Source: Flavobacteriia bacterium
Lineage (GTDB): Bacteria; Bacteroidota; Bacteroidia; Flavobacteriales_D; Crocinitomicaceae
Assembly (NCBI GenBank): GCA_947450325.1
Contig: CANFUT010000012.1
Location: forward strand, 53,069 to 117,068
Direction: 5' to 3'
DNA length: 64,000 nucleotides
Shown here in pieces: positions 18,317 to 26,374 of this stretch. The notes under the pieces are model-generated. The model was not told the origin of the DNA, did not search any database, and was given only the letters and a program-made list of their open reading frames with translations. Position numbers and translations under genes: made by a program. The number at the start of each line of letters is the position of its first letter. The stretch's first letter is position 1.

Positions 18317-19297
18317 ATGCATAAGCTTATCGCTCAATTTCCAGCAAATATTACTGAAGCTTTTCAAATCGCTTCCGAAATGAAATACCAAAAACCTGCA
18401 AATGCAATACACAACATAGTAGTTTGTGGCATGGGAGGTTCGGGAATTGGTGCTAAATTAGCAGTGCAGTGGACGCAAGATGAATTGAAAATTCCGGTAA
18501 TATTCTTGCAAGATTATTATTTGCCACAATTTGTGAATGAAAATTCTTTAGTCATTGGTTCTTCTTATTCTGGAAATACAGAGGAATCTTTGGAGACAAT
18601 TCAAAAAGCGCATGCGCGAGGCGCGCAAATTGTGGGCGTTTGCTCAGGTGGAAAATTGGCCGCTTTTTGTAAAGAAAATGGTTTTGACTGCGCAATCGTT
18701 CCAAGCGGAAATCAACCACGTGCAGCAGTTGCTTTTTCATTGATTCAAATATTAAACTTGTTTTTTCAATTAGAATTCATTCACGGAAATGTGCTTGAAT
18801 CGGTCGAAATGGGTCGCAGATTAATTGTTGCTGAAGAACAAGAAATTCAAGAAGAAGCTAAAAAACTAGCGGAGTTTTTGAAAGACAAAGTAATCGCGAT
18901 ATATGCAACAAGTGCTTATGAAGCGGTCGCGATTCGTGCCAAACAACAATTCAATGAAAATGGAAAATTGCTTTGTTGGCAACATATTTTACCAGAAATG
19001 AACCACAACGAATTGGTCGCTTGGGGCGGAGGAGACAATCGTTTTGGTGCTTTGTTTTTAGAAACAAACGACGAACATCCGCAAAATGTGAAACGCATGC
19101 AGTTTACTGAAGATTACCTAAAAACGAGAACTGATTTTGTTTACACCTTAAACGCCAAAGGTAATTCAACCGTTGAGCGCTCGATATACTTTATCAACGT
19201 TGTTGATTGGGCATCGTACTATTTATCTGAATTGAAGGGGATAGACGTGAATGAAATTGTGATTGTGGAAGGGTTGAAGAAATTCTTGGAGGCATAA
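18317..19297 (+). CDS. Bifunctional phosphoglucose/phosphomannose isomerase
   Basis: 326 residues, the length of the small archaeal/Bacteroidota-type enzyme rather than the 550-residue classical PGI. It interconverts fructose-6-phosphate with glucose-6-phosphate and mannose-6-phosphate, linking glycolysis and nucleotide-sugar synthesis. The N-terminal SIS domain has NIVVCGMGGSGIGAKLA (residues 35-51) and VIGSSYSGNTEESLET, the sugar-phosphate loop, then GIVPSGNQPRAAVAF-type sequence. The C-terminal domain contains QFNENGKLLCWQHILPEMNHNELV, where the E-x-N-H-N motif carries the catalytic Glu and His. The gene is alone, with its own promoter, and is followed by the palindromic repeat array. Confidence 0.92.
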   Translation: MHKLIAQFPANITEAFQIASEMKYQKPANAIHNIVVCGMGGSGIGAKLAVQWTQDELKIPVIFLQDYYLPQFVNENSLVIGSSYSGNTEESLETIQKAHARGAQIVGVCSGGKLAAFCKENGFDCAIVPSGNQPRAAVAFSLIQILNLFFQLEFIHGNVLESVEMGRRLIVAEEQEIQEEAKKLAEFLKDKVIAIYATSAYEAVAIRAKQQFNENGKLLCWQHILPEMNHNELVAWGGGDNRFGALFLETNDEHPQNVKRMQFTEDYLKTRTDFVYTLNAKGNSTVERSIYFINVVDWASYYLSELKGIDVNEIVIVEGLKKFLEA

Positions 19298-19328
19298 ACC
19301 ACTGAAGAACTGACGTAAGAAGTATGTT

Positions 19329-19742
19329 TTGCCCCTCTGGGGCAAGGAGAAGGTGTGGATTGTTTGTGATTTTAAAATTGTTTAGCCCTGCTAGGGCTAA
19401 CGATTGATATCCGATTTTCAAACACTTCGAAGCCTCAGGGTGGCTAAACAATAAACAAAAATTTGTTTTTTAAGATTTTTCGATTTGTATTGCCCGCGCT
19501 GGGGCAAAGATGTCATCTTGCTTGTATCTTTTTAAATTTGTTCAGCCCTGCCAGGCTGTTAAAAGGTTTTATGCAAAGATGGATCTTTTTGGCACTTTTT
19601 AAAATTGCTTAGTCTTGCTATGCTTATAGAGAAGTTTCTATTCGAACATTAAAATTTTTTGCAGAACAACTAGCCTCAGAGAGGCTAAACACCCCTAGAA
19701 AAAAAAATGTTTTTTTCGTTTTATTGCCCCAGCGTGGGCAAA
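19329..19742. repeat. REP-like palindrome array, left of the transposase (two units)
   Basis: This gene-free stretch holds a series of short hairpins in a fixed order A-B-C-D. Unit 1: A TTGCCCC-TCT-GGGGCAA (19329-19345), B TTAGCCCT-GCT-AGGGCTAA (19382-19400), C AGCCTCAGGGTGGCT (19430-19445), D TTGCCC-GCGCT-GGGGCAA (19490-19506). Unit 2 is partly decayed: CAGCCCTGCCAGGCTG (19543-19558), a degraded B copy (19609-19626), C TAGCCTC-AGA-GAGGCTA (19671-19687) and D TTGCCC-CAGCGT-GGGCAA (19724-19741). The pattern of REP palindromes next to a Y1 transposase is that of RAYT/REP systems. Differences inside stems are often compensated or confined to loops. Confidence 0.75.
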
Positions 19743-19757
19743 ACAAATTCATCACAA

Positions 19758-20222
19758 TTATTTCATGTCAAAATCAAATAGATATTCGTCTTTAAATTCA
19801 ATCTCATTATCCCTTAAAAATTGCACATATTCATTTTTGAAGGAGTTCTTTTGATGGTGTTCTTCTTGATTTTTAATATAATTTATAATCATATCTACAT
19901 CTCTTTTAGAAACCGAAAACGCTCCAAATCCTGCTTGCCAGTAAAATTTCCCTCCCAACATTTTTTCATTATTCAAGTATTTTGTTGAATGCTCTTTGAT
20001 TTCTTTCACGGTGTTGGAAAGATTCATGTCAGGCTTACATTGCAGCAAAATGTGAACATGATCAGGCATACCATTTATAATTATCAATTTTTGCTTTTGA
20101 TTGTTTATTATCCCTGACATGTATTTATACAAATCTTCTTTTATGTCTTTTGTAATCATATATTTTCGGTTTCTTACTGCGAAAACAACGTGATAATAAA
20201 TTTGAGTGTAAGTATCGGCCAT
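19758..20222 (-). mobile_element. tnpA: IS200/IS605-type Y1 transposase (RAYT-like)
   Basis: 154 residues, a complete single-domain Y1 transposase. Seen: N-terminal YTQIYYHVVFAVRNRK, the HUH motif as DHVHILL with H55 and H57, and the catalytic tyrosine Y115 in MIINYIKNQEEHH. Such enzymes cut and rejoin single-stranded DNA at hairpins. No TnpB is present. The short motif KFYWQAGFGAFSVSKRDVD matches the IS200-like proteins widespread in Bacteroidota. The gene sits between units 2 and 3 of the palindrome array, its stop 15 nt from the last left hairpin, and both sides share the same repeat unit, so it is better seen as a repeat-associated tyrosine transposase that may mobilise the hairpins than as a plain insertion sequence. 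No target-site duplication is apparent. Confidence 0.9.
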
Positions 20223-20287
20223 AATTAGTTGTTATTGATTTTTGGTTTACAGGTTATGAAAAAAGTTGCTGTTTTTGGAGTGCTGTT

Positions 20288-20457
20288 TTGCCCCGCTGGG
20301 GCAAGGATAAAATCTTGCAGGTTTTTTTTTAAATTTGTTTAGCCCTGCTAGGGCTAACGAATGATCTCCAATTGTCAACTACTTCGAAGCCTCAGAGAGG
20401 CTAAACATGAATAGAAAAAAATATGTTTTTTTCGTTTTATTGCCCCAGCATGGGCAA
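20288..20457. repeat. REP-like palindrome array, right of the transposase (one unit)
   Basis: A complete copy of the four-hairpin unit in the same orientation as on the left: A TTGCCCC-GCT-GGGGCAA (20288-20304), B TTAGCCCT-GCT-AGGGCTAA (20339-20357), C AGCCTC-AGA-GAGGCT (20388-20402), D TTGCCC-CAGCAT-GGGCAA (20440-20457). The inter-hairpin sequence is also conserved: the stretch around D (20411-20469) is nearly identical to 19695-19753 on the left, and the B-to-C interval matches 19401-19430. Confidence 0.75.
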
Positions 20458-20548
20458 AACAAATTCATCCTATCATTGCAAATCAAAACCAAACAGGGTT
20501 TATTCTTTGCATTTAATCTGTTTTCTTTTCAAAAAAAATCACAAAAAA

Positions 20549-20572
20549 ACAGCGCCCCTTTCGAAGCGCTGT
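20549..20572 (-). terminator. Rho-independent terminator of recA
   Basis: ACAGCGC and GCGCTGT form a 7-bp GC-rich stem with a 10-nt loop. On the minus strand it is followed by a run of seven T. It begins 17 nt past the recA stop. Confidence 0.85.
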
Positions 20573-20588
20573 CTTAAACGATATGCAG

Positions 20589-21623
20589 TTAGTCCTGGAT
20601 TACCTCCTCAATTAATGTAGGATTCGCTCCAAGAACGTCTTTGATTTTGGCTTCCAACTCTTCCATCAATTCTGGATTGTCGCCAATTAAACTTTTCACA
20701 GCATCACGCCCTTGTCCAAGTCTCGTTTCTCCGTATGAGAACCAAGATCCGCTTTTCTTCAAAATATTGAATTCAACGCCTAAATCGATGATTTCACCCA
20801 CTTTTGAAATTCCTTCTCCATACATGATGTCGAATTCTGCTTTGCGGAACGGTGGCGCAACTTTATTTTTTACCACTTTCACTTTGATGTGGTTACCAAT
20901 AACTTCTTCTCCATCTTTGATTTGTGCGGCTCTTCTGATATCAATTCTCACTGATGCGTAGAATTTCAATGCGTTTCCTCCAGTCGTTGTTTCTGGATTC
21001 CCGAACATTACACCGATTTTTTCACGCAATTGGTTGATGAAAATACATGTACATTTTGCTTTTGAAATCGAACCTGTCAATTTTCTCAATGCTTTCGACA
21101 TTAATCTTGCTTGCAATCCCATTTGAGAATCACCCATTTCGCCTTCGATTTCTGCTTTTGGCGTCAAAGCTGCTACAGAGTCAATCACAATTAAATCAAT
21201 CGCTCCTGAACGGATCAAATTGTCAGCAATTTCTAATGCTTGCTCTCCATTGTCTGGTTGTGAAATCAACAATTCGTTGACATTTACACCCAATTTTTGT
21301 GCGTAAAATTGGTCAAAAGCATGCTCAGCATCAATGAAAGCGGCAATTCCTCCGGCTTTTTGACACTCAGCAATCGCGTGAATTGCCAAGGTCGTTTTTC
21401 CAGATGATTCTGGTCCGTATATTTCAATGATTCTTCCTTTTGGATAACCATTTACACCTAGCGCTAAATCTAGGGTTACTGAACCTGAAGAAATCACTTC
21501 CATTTCTTCAATCGGTGCATCACCTAATTTCATTACAGTTCCTTTACCGTAAGTTTTGTCCAACTTCTCCATTGTAAGTTGAAGCGCTTTTAATTTGTCT
21601 GCATTTACTTCTTTAACTGCCAT
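20589..21623 (-). CDS. recA: Recombinase RecA
   Basis: 344 residues, normal length. RecA forms filaments on single-stranded DNA for homologous recombination and acts as co-protease for LexA-type S24 autoproteases. Walker [10 protein letters not shown] is at residues 70-78, followed by [18 protein letters not shown], Walker B-type [21 protein letters not shown], loop L1 with [20 protein letters not shown], the [32 protein letters not shown] segment covering L2, and the C-terminal domain ending in an acidic tail. It is a single-gene unit with a terminator. The co-protease role matters for the LexA-like domain coded at 35372-37543. Confidence 0.98.
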   Translation of the reverse strand: MAVKEVNADKLKALQLTMEKLDKTYGKGTVMKLGDAPIEEMEVISSGSVTLDLALGVNGYPKGRIIEIYGPESSGKTTLAIHAIAECQKAGGIAAFIDAEHAFDQFYAQKLGVNVNELLISQPDNGEQALEIADNLIRSGAIDLIVIDSVAALTPKAEIEGEMGDSQMGLQARLMSKALRKLTGSISKAKCTCIFINQLREKIGVMFGNPETTTGGNALKFYASVRIDIRRAAQIKDGEEVIGNHIKVKVVKNKVAPPFRKAEFDIMYGEGISKVGEIIDLGVEFNILKKSGSWFSYGETRLGQGRDAVKSLIGDNPELMEELEAKIKDVLGANPTLIEEVIQD

Positions 21624-21768
21624 ATCGTTTATTTTTTATTTGTTATTTGACAAAGTTTGCTTTCGATTATCGTTTATCCTCTAGCACAAACATTGTCGGG
21701 TTTAATTATGATGCAAAGTTGGGGGTGGTTATACGTAATCTATTTACGTTCTCGAAAAAAAATATTAT

Positions 21769-22230
21769 TTATTGAAAAATTTCTAAAATTTCACTTGCGT
21801 GATCTTTGGTTTTAGGTTTTGAAAAAATGCCTTGAATCACGTTGTTTTCATCCATCACAAAAGTGGTGCGGTGAATTCCGTCATATTCCTTGCCCATGAA
21901 TTTTTTTGGACCCCAAACTTGAAAAGCTTCAATTACTTTTTTGTCTGTATCCGCAATTAAAGGAAAAGGCAAATCAAATTTCGAAATGAATTTTTGGTGA
22001 GAAACTTCTGAATCCATGCTCACACCAATAATAGAAATTCCGGCTTCTGCCAATGCGTCGTAATTATCTCTCAAATTACATGCTTGCACGGTGCAACCTG
22101 GTGTGTTGTCTTTAGGATAAAAATAAACAGCGTATTTCTTTCCTGCAAAATCTGCTGTTTGAATCGTTTTTCCTTGCTGATCTAAACCAGCAAAATTCGG
22201 TGCTTTGTCATTTACTTTTAATGTTGTCAT
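21769..22230 (-). CDS. bcp: Thioredoxin-dependent thiol peroxidase (BCP, atypical 2-Cys peroxiredoxin)
   Basis: 153 residues, complete. Reduces hydrogen peroxide and organic hydroperoxides with thioredoxin as electron donor, in the cytoplasm. Peroxidatic cysteine C46 and resolving cysteine C51 lie in DNTPGCTVQACNLRD; the FYPKD segment before it and ADTDKKVIEAFQVWGPKKFMGKEYDGIHRTTFV after it are typical of the BCP/PrxQ group. It is upstream of recA on the same strand with 145 nt between, which holds recA's leader, so they are probably separate transcripts. Confidence 0.95.
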   Translation of the reverse strand: MTTLKVNDKAPNFAGLDQQGKTIQTADFAGKKYAVYFYPKDNTPGCTVQACNLRDNYDALAEAGISIIGVSMDSEVSHQKFISKFDLPFPLIADTDKKVIEAFQVWGPKKFMGKEYDGIHRTTFVMDENNVIQGIFSKPKTKDHASEILEIFQ

Positions 22231-22345
22231 CTTGATAATATTTTAAACATTGTTTTGACGAAATTTTAATCAAATGTATAAACTAATTTTTAATCCACAA
22301 CACTTTTACGGTAATTTTTGTTGAAATTTTAATCATTTTATACTT

Positions 22346-22370
22346 TTTCCCTACGGGAAAGATTTTTTAA
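22346..22370 (+). other. Small hairpin with T-run in the bcp-asnS intergenic region
   Basis: TTTCCC-TAC-GGGAAA is a 6-bp stem followed by GATTTTTT on the plus strand. No plus-strand gene ends nearby, so it may be an attenuator-like element ahead of asnS only if transcription starts further upstream; the good asnS promoter box lies after it. The 250-nt interval holds nothing else I can identify. Confidence 0.3.
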
Positions 22371-22452
22371 AATTCTTGCATATTTATTTCAAAAACCGCA
22401 TTTTGTATTGCTAATCCTCCCCTTTTTCAAGTGATTCTTCAACTTATTTATT

Positions 22453-22460
22453 TATTTTTG
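22453..22460 (+). promoter_or_regulatory. -7 promoter box of asnS
   Basis: TATTTTTG matches TAnnTTTG, 20 nt before the ATG at 22481, predicting a leader of about 14 nt. Confidence 0.5.
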
Positions 22461-22480
22461 TAACCTATATTTTAATAAAA

Positions 22481-23932
22481 ATGAAGAGAGTAAAAATTGC
22501 AGAAGTTTTGAGTCAGGCTGAAGTCGGACAAGTGTTGGTTGTGAAAGGATGGGTTCGCGCATTCCGCAGTAATCGTTTTATTCAATTGAATGACGGTTCG
22601 ACAATCAATAATTTGCAGGCGGTAGTTGATTTTGAAAAATACGACGAAGCAATTTTGAAAAAAATCACAACGGGTGCAGCCATTGGTTTGACTGGTGAAA
22701 TTGTGGCTTCTCAAGGTGCTGGACAATCGATTGAATTGCAAGTAACTGAAATCGAAATTATCGGTGAAGCGAATCCTGACGATATTCAAAAAACGGTGAT
22801 GCAACCGAAAAAACACAGCTTGGAATTTTTGCGTGAGCAAGCGCATTTGCGTTTCAGAACAAACTTGTTTGGAGCAGTTTTCAGAGTGCGTCACTCGGTG
22901 TCGTTTGCGATTCATCAATTCTTCAACAACAAAGGTTTTTACTATTTACATACGCCAATTATTACAGGTTCAGATGCTGAAGGTGCTGGTGAAATGTTTC
23001 ATGTAACCAACTTAGATTTAGAAAATTTACCAAAAACAGAAGACGGAAAAGTTGATTTTTCTGAAGATTTTTTCAGCAAATCTGTAAACTTGACGGTTTC
23101 TGGTCAATTGGAAGCCGAATTGGCTGCCTTGGCTTTGGGTCAAGTTTATACTTTCGGACCAACGTTCCGCGCAGAAAACTCCAATACTTCTCGCCACTTG
23201 GCGGAGTTTTGGATGATCGAACCTGAAGTAGCGTTCAACGACATCCACGACAACATGGATTTGGCGGAGGAAATGCTGAAATACATTTGCAAATATGTGA
23301 TGGAAAATTGCGCGGATGATTTGAAATTCTTGAACGAAAGAGAAATCACTGAGCAAGCTTCAAAACCTGCCAATGAGCGCAATGAATTGACTTTATTGGA
23401 GCGCCTTGAATTTGTAACAACCAACGATTTCAAACGCATTACTTATACAGAAGCGATTGAAGTGTTGATGAATTCAACGCCTTTCAAAAAGAAAAAATTC
23501 AAATACGACGTTACTTGGGGAACAGATTTGCAATCAGAACATGAGCGCTATTTGGTTGAAAAAGAATTCAAACGCCCTGTGATTATCACTGATTATCCTG
23601 CTTCTTTCAAGGCTTTTTACATGCGTGCAAACGAAGGTTGCGAAGCTGGAAAAGAAACAGTTGCCGCGATGGACATTTTGTTTCCAGGCATTGGAGAAAT
23701 GGTGGGTGGTTCACAACGTGAAGAACGTTTGGATGTTTTGAAAAAGAAATGCGCTGATTTTGGAATTCACGAGGAAGATTTGTGGTGGTATTTAGAAACG
23801 CGCAAATTCGGAACGGTGCCTCACGCAGGTTTCGGTTTAGGATTTGAGCGCATGGTGATGTTCGTTACGGGAATGAGCAACATCCGCGACGTGATTCCTT
23901 TCCCAAGAACACCAGGAAACGCAGAGTTTTAA
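22481..23932 (+). CDS. asnS: Asparaginyl-tRNA synthetase
   Basis: 483 residues. Class IIb aminoacyl-tRNA synthetase charging tRNA-Asn. The N-terminal OB-fold anticodon-binding domain spans about residues 15-115 ([20 protein letters not shown]). The catalytic core shows motif 1 around [16 protein letters not shown] with [17 protein letters not shown], motif 2 as [22 protein letters not shown], and motif 3 as [16 protein letters not shown]; the sequence [14 protein letters not shown] ends the protein as in other AsnRS. FLNE-x-E and the [14 protein letters not shown] segment distinguish it from AspRS. It is monocistronic, with a promoter and a terminator. Confidence 0.97.
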   Translation: MKRVKIAEVLSQAEVGQVLVVKGWVRAFRSNRFIQLNDGSTINNLQAVVDFEKYDEAILKKITTGAAIGLTGEIVASQGAGQSIELQVTEIEIIGEANPDDIQKTVMQPKKHSLEFLREQAHLRFRTNLFGAVFRVRHSVSFAIHQFFNNKGFYYLHTPIITGSDAEGAGEMFHVTNLDLENLPKTEDGKVDFSEDFFSKSVNLTVSGQLEAELAALALGQVYTFGPTFRAENSNTSRHLAEFWMIEPEVAFNDIHDNMDLAEEMLKYICKYVMENCADDLKFLNEREITEQASKPANERNELTLLERLEFVTTNDFKRITYTEAIEVLMNSTPFKKKKFKYDVTWGTDLQSEHERYLVEKEFKRPVIITDYPASFKAFYMRANEGCEAGKETVAAMDILFPGIGEMVGGSQREERLDVLKKKCADFGIHEEDLWWYLETRKFGTVPHAGFGLGFERMVMFVTGMSNIRDVIPFPRTPGNAEF

Positions 23933-23953
23933 GCGCGATTGATATAAAATTAG

Positions 23954-23986
23954 AAAGCTTGCAGAAATTGAATTTTTGCAAGCTTT
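23954..23986. terminator. Bidirectional terminator between asnS and the convergent operon
   Basis: AAAGCTTGCA and TGCAAGCTTT form a perfect 10-bp stem with a 13-nt loop. On the plus strand it is followed by a TTTTTTT run, so it ends asnS; on the minus strand the following T content is weaker but it may also end the operon finishing at 24007. Confidence 0.85.
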
Positions 23987-24006
23987 TTTTATTCGTTAAA
24001 GTTTTT

Positions 24007-24639
24007 TTACTTTAAATCATTTTCTGCAAAACGACTAATCACGTTTTTATCCGTTCGGAAATACTTTCCTTTATACTCGCCAAACAACTGTCCGTTTGTG
24101 AAAATGATTTCAGTGCTTCCATCAATATGTTTTATTAGCAACTTTACCTTCTTTTGAAATTTCCAAACACCTTGTTGGTAATTAGCATAACCAATTTCAT
24201 TCAAAAATTGATCTTTCTTTTCAACATGTAAAGTGTCCTCTTTTTGAATAATGTAAACGTCTTTAATTGTCTTTTTATCAAGATAATCTGAAAGATAGGT
24301 GACACGGATTTGATGATCTAAAAAATTACTACGTGCATAGATTAAAAAAGGAATAAAAACGATTATTCCAAAAGTAGTAATCGCCAAACTGGTGAAAAAT
24401 GGTCGTTTATTTACAATCATTTTCCTCAGCAAAAAATAGTTCAACAATAGAACAATGATTGAAAAAAAGAGAAGCTTTTCTAGTATTTGATAGGTAGTCA
24501 CGTTAACAACTTCGCTTCCTCTATCAATTCCAAATGAGGCAACAATTATCCCGAAACCAAAAATTGCGAAAAAAATAAGGACATAAATAAACAAAGAGTT
24601 TAAAATGATTATTAGTCCAATTCCAATTTTTCGTTTCAC
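24007..24639 (-). CDS. Membrane protein of unknown function
   Basis: 210 residues. Three hydrophobic segments (about 5-34, 52-74 and 81-102) are followed by a soluble C-terminal half of about 105 residues rich in Lys and beta-prone stretches (KTIKDVYIIQKEDTLHV, VKLLIKHIDGSTEIIFTNGQLFGEY). No family is recognised. The soluble half is probably extracytoplasmic or cytoplasmic depending on topology, which I cannot fix. It is the last gene of the minus-strand operon behind the barrel protein (17-nt gap). Confidence 0.72.
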   Translation of the reverse strand: MKRKIGIGLIIILNSLFIYVLIFFAIFGFGIIVASFGIDRGSEVVNVTTYQILEKLLFFSIIVLLLNYFLLRKMIVNKRPFFTSLAITTFGIIVFIPFLIYARSNFLDHQIRVTYLSDYLDKKTIKDVYIIQKEDTLHVEKKDQFLNEIGYANYQQGVWKFQKKVKLLIKHIDGSTEIIFTNGQLFGEYKGKYFRTDKNVISRFAENDLK

Positions 24640-24656
24640 AAATAGAATCTAATTCC

Positions 24657-26372
24657 CTAAAACCTAAACGTCACGCCACCCATCACTTGGAAACCTTGCA
24701 CTTGGTAGTTGTACCAACGTTGGTATCTCTGTGCGGCTAAATTGTTGAATTGTAGAAATGCTGAAATGCGTTTGTTGTAACGGTATTCTACACCCAAATT
24801 TACGTCTGCGATGAATCCCAATTTTTGGGCAAATTGTCCGTCTTCCAAAGTCACGTTGGTGCCTTTTTCGTACACCAAGGCTTTTCTTCCGCCTTCGTAA
24901 TTCATGTCCAAATTGATGAGAAATTTGTCAAACAAATTGTAGCTTCCTCGTGCAATCAATTGAAATTGAGGTAAATTCCAAGCAAATGAATTGTTTTTGG
25001 CGTTGTATGAAAAGAACTTCGCAACTCCATCAATTTTCAATTTTTCAGACATTTGGTAAGAAATCGATCCCTCAATGGTGGCGATGTTCATCGTATCATA
25101 AATCACCCTGAATTGATTTCTTCCTTTGGCGTAAACCGTATCAGTCACAAACAAAGCTTTGTTTTTGTGGTTTGAGAAGCTCGCACTGGCGTTGAAAGCA
25201 ATTCTTTTGGTCAACGTTCCTTTAAAACCAATGAAGGCGTTGAGCGTGTTGCTTTCGTTTTGCAATTGCACATTGGAAAGAATGAATTCGTTTTCTAAAC
25301 TCAAACTTTTGAAAGTATTTTGTTTCAATCCGCCCTTGATTCCTGCGTAAGGAATTAAAATGTCGTCAAACATTGAATACTTTACTTCCGCCACTGGATA
25401 AATGTAAAACTTCGCTTTTTCTTGTGCGTCAATCGTGATGTCGATGCCGATTTGGGCTTTCAATTTATTGTTCATCGCATACGTTGTGATGCTTGGTTTC
25501 AAGTTCACAATCGTGTTGTTTTTGATTATTCCTGTGTCCAAAGAATTCAAACCTGCATCTTTTTCGCCGTATTTGTAGCCGTTGTAACGAATGTTTAAAT
25601 CTGCTGCAAAAACTTCTTTGCCCATTTGGTACCAAAATGAACTTGTCGCTGCAAAATAATTTTCTCTTCCTCTCCAATTCGCCAAACTGTCGATTTTGGA
25701 TTTTTTGTCTTGAAAATTGAAATAAGCCAAGCCAACTTTGTAGTTCAAATTAGCGCTGTCTTTTTTGTGTGAAGCGAAAGAAAATTGTGCGCCAATTTCA
25801 TTGAAACGGTTTTGAATACTGTCGCGGTCTGCTTTTTCATTCTTGAAACCATATTGGTGCAAACCTCTGTTGTTGTTGATAAATTCGCCTCGCGCAGTGT
25901 AATTTTTCTCGTTGATGCCACCAAAAATATTCAAACTTGTGCGGTCGTATTGCGCTGGTGCGTAGCCTTTGATGTTGCCGAATGAACTCAAATGTTTCAA
26001 ATGGCCTCCGTACACATATTTGCGTGAACGCGTATTGTTGTAATAAATTTCTCCCAAAGGCATGAAAGTAGATCCAATTCCCACTTTGACGTAAGAACTA
26101 TACAATTGTGGCAATTTATCAACCAATTTCACTGTTGCTGGTTCGATGGTATCCAAAATGATTTTGGTTTCATATTTCAGCGAAAGCAGCGGATATTCTA
26201 CTTCCGATTGCGGAATTACAGTGTCGATAATTTTTGGTGACTCCAACATTCTGTATGCTTCTGGAATAGAACGGTTGGCTTTTACCACAACGCTTTCTTC
26301 GTCTTGCTTGATTTGGGCAAAACTGGTCAAACCAATGACACTAAATGCGAGTAAAATGAAATATTTGAACAT
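24657..26372 (-). CDS. Outer-membrane beta-barrel protein, TonB-receptor-like
   Basis: 571 residues. Signal peptide 1-19 (MFKYFILLAFSVIGLTSFA). After a 60-residue soluble stretch the sequence alternates like a porin, with repeated aromatic girdle residues, and ends GFQVMGGVTFRF with a terminal Phe, the BAM recognition signal. Its later half (FLINLDMNYEGGRKALVYE, KRISAFLQFNNLAAQRYQRW) resembles the barrel of TonB-dependent receptors, but no plug motif is visible. It follows the 1027-residue TPR gene by 2 nt, a tight coupling that suggests the two work as a periplasm/outer-membrane pair. Role unknown. Confidence 0.82.
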   Translation of the reverse strand: MFKYFILLAFSVIGLTSFAQIKQDEESVVVKANRSIPEAYRMLESPKIIDTVIPQSEVEYPLLSLKYETKIILDTIEPATVKLVDKLPQLYSSYVKVGIGSTFMPLGEIYYNNTRSRKYVYGGHLKHLSSFGNIKGYAPAQYDRTSLNIFGGINEKNYTARGEFINNNRGLHQYGFKNEKADRDSIQNRFNEIGAQFSFASHKKDSANLNYKVGLAYFNFQDKKSKIDSLANWRGRENYFAATSSFWYQMGKEVFAADLNIRYNGYKYGEKDAGLNSLDTGIIKNNTIVNLKPSITTYAMNNKLKAQIGIDITIDAQEKAKFYIYPVAEVKYSMFDDILIPYAGIKGGLKQNTFKSLSLENEFILSNVQLQNESNTLNAFIGFKGTLTKRIAFNASASFSNHKNKALFVTDTVYAKGRNQFRVIYDTMNIATIEGSISYQMSEKLKIDGVAKFFSYNAKNNSFAWNLPQFQLIARGSYNLFDKFLINLDMNYEGGRKALVYEKGTNVTLEDGQFAQKLGFIADVNLGVEYRYNKRISAFLQFNNLAAQRYQRWYNYQVQGFQVMGGVTFRF

Positions 26373-26374
26373 GA

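Noticed and set aside
19194..19451. 85-codon minus-strand frame near the palindrome array
   Set aside because: It overlaps the end of the isomerase gene and the hairpins A, B and C of unit 1; no coding signal.
19329..20457. CRISPR array
   Set aside because: The repeated hairpins differ from each other, spacing is irregular and conserved between units, and no cas gene is present.
20423..20620. 65-codon frame right of the transposase
   Set aside because: It spans hairpin D and the recA terminator and runs into recA, so it is a chance frame.
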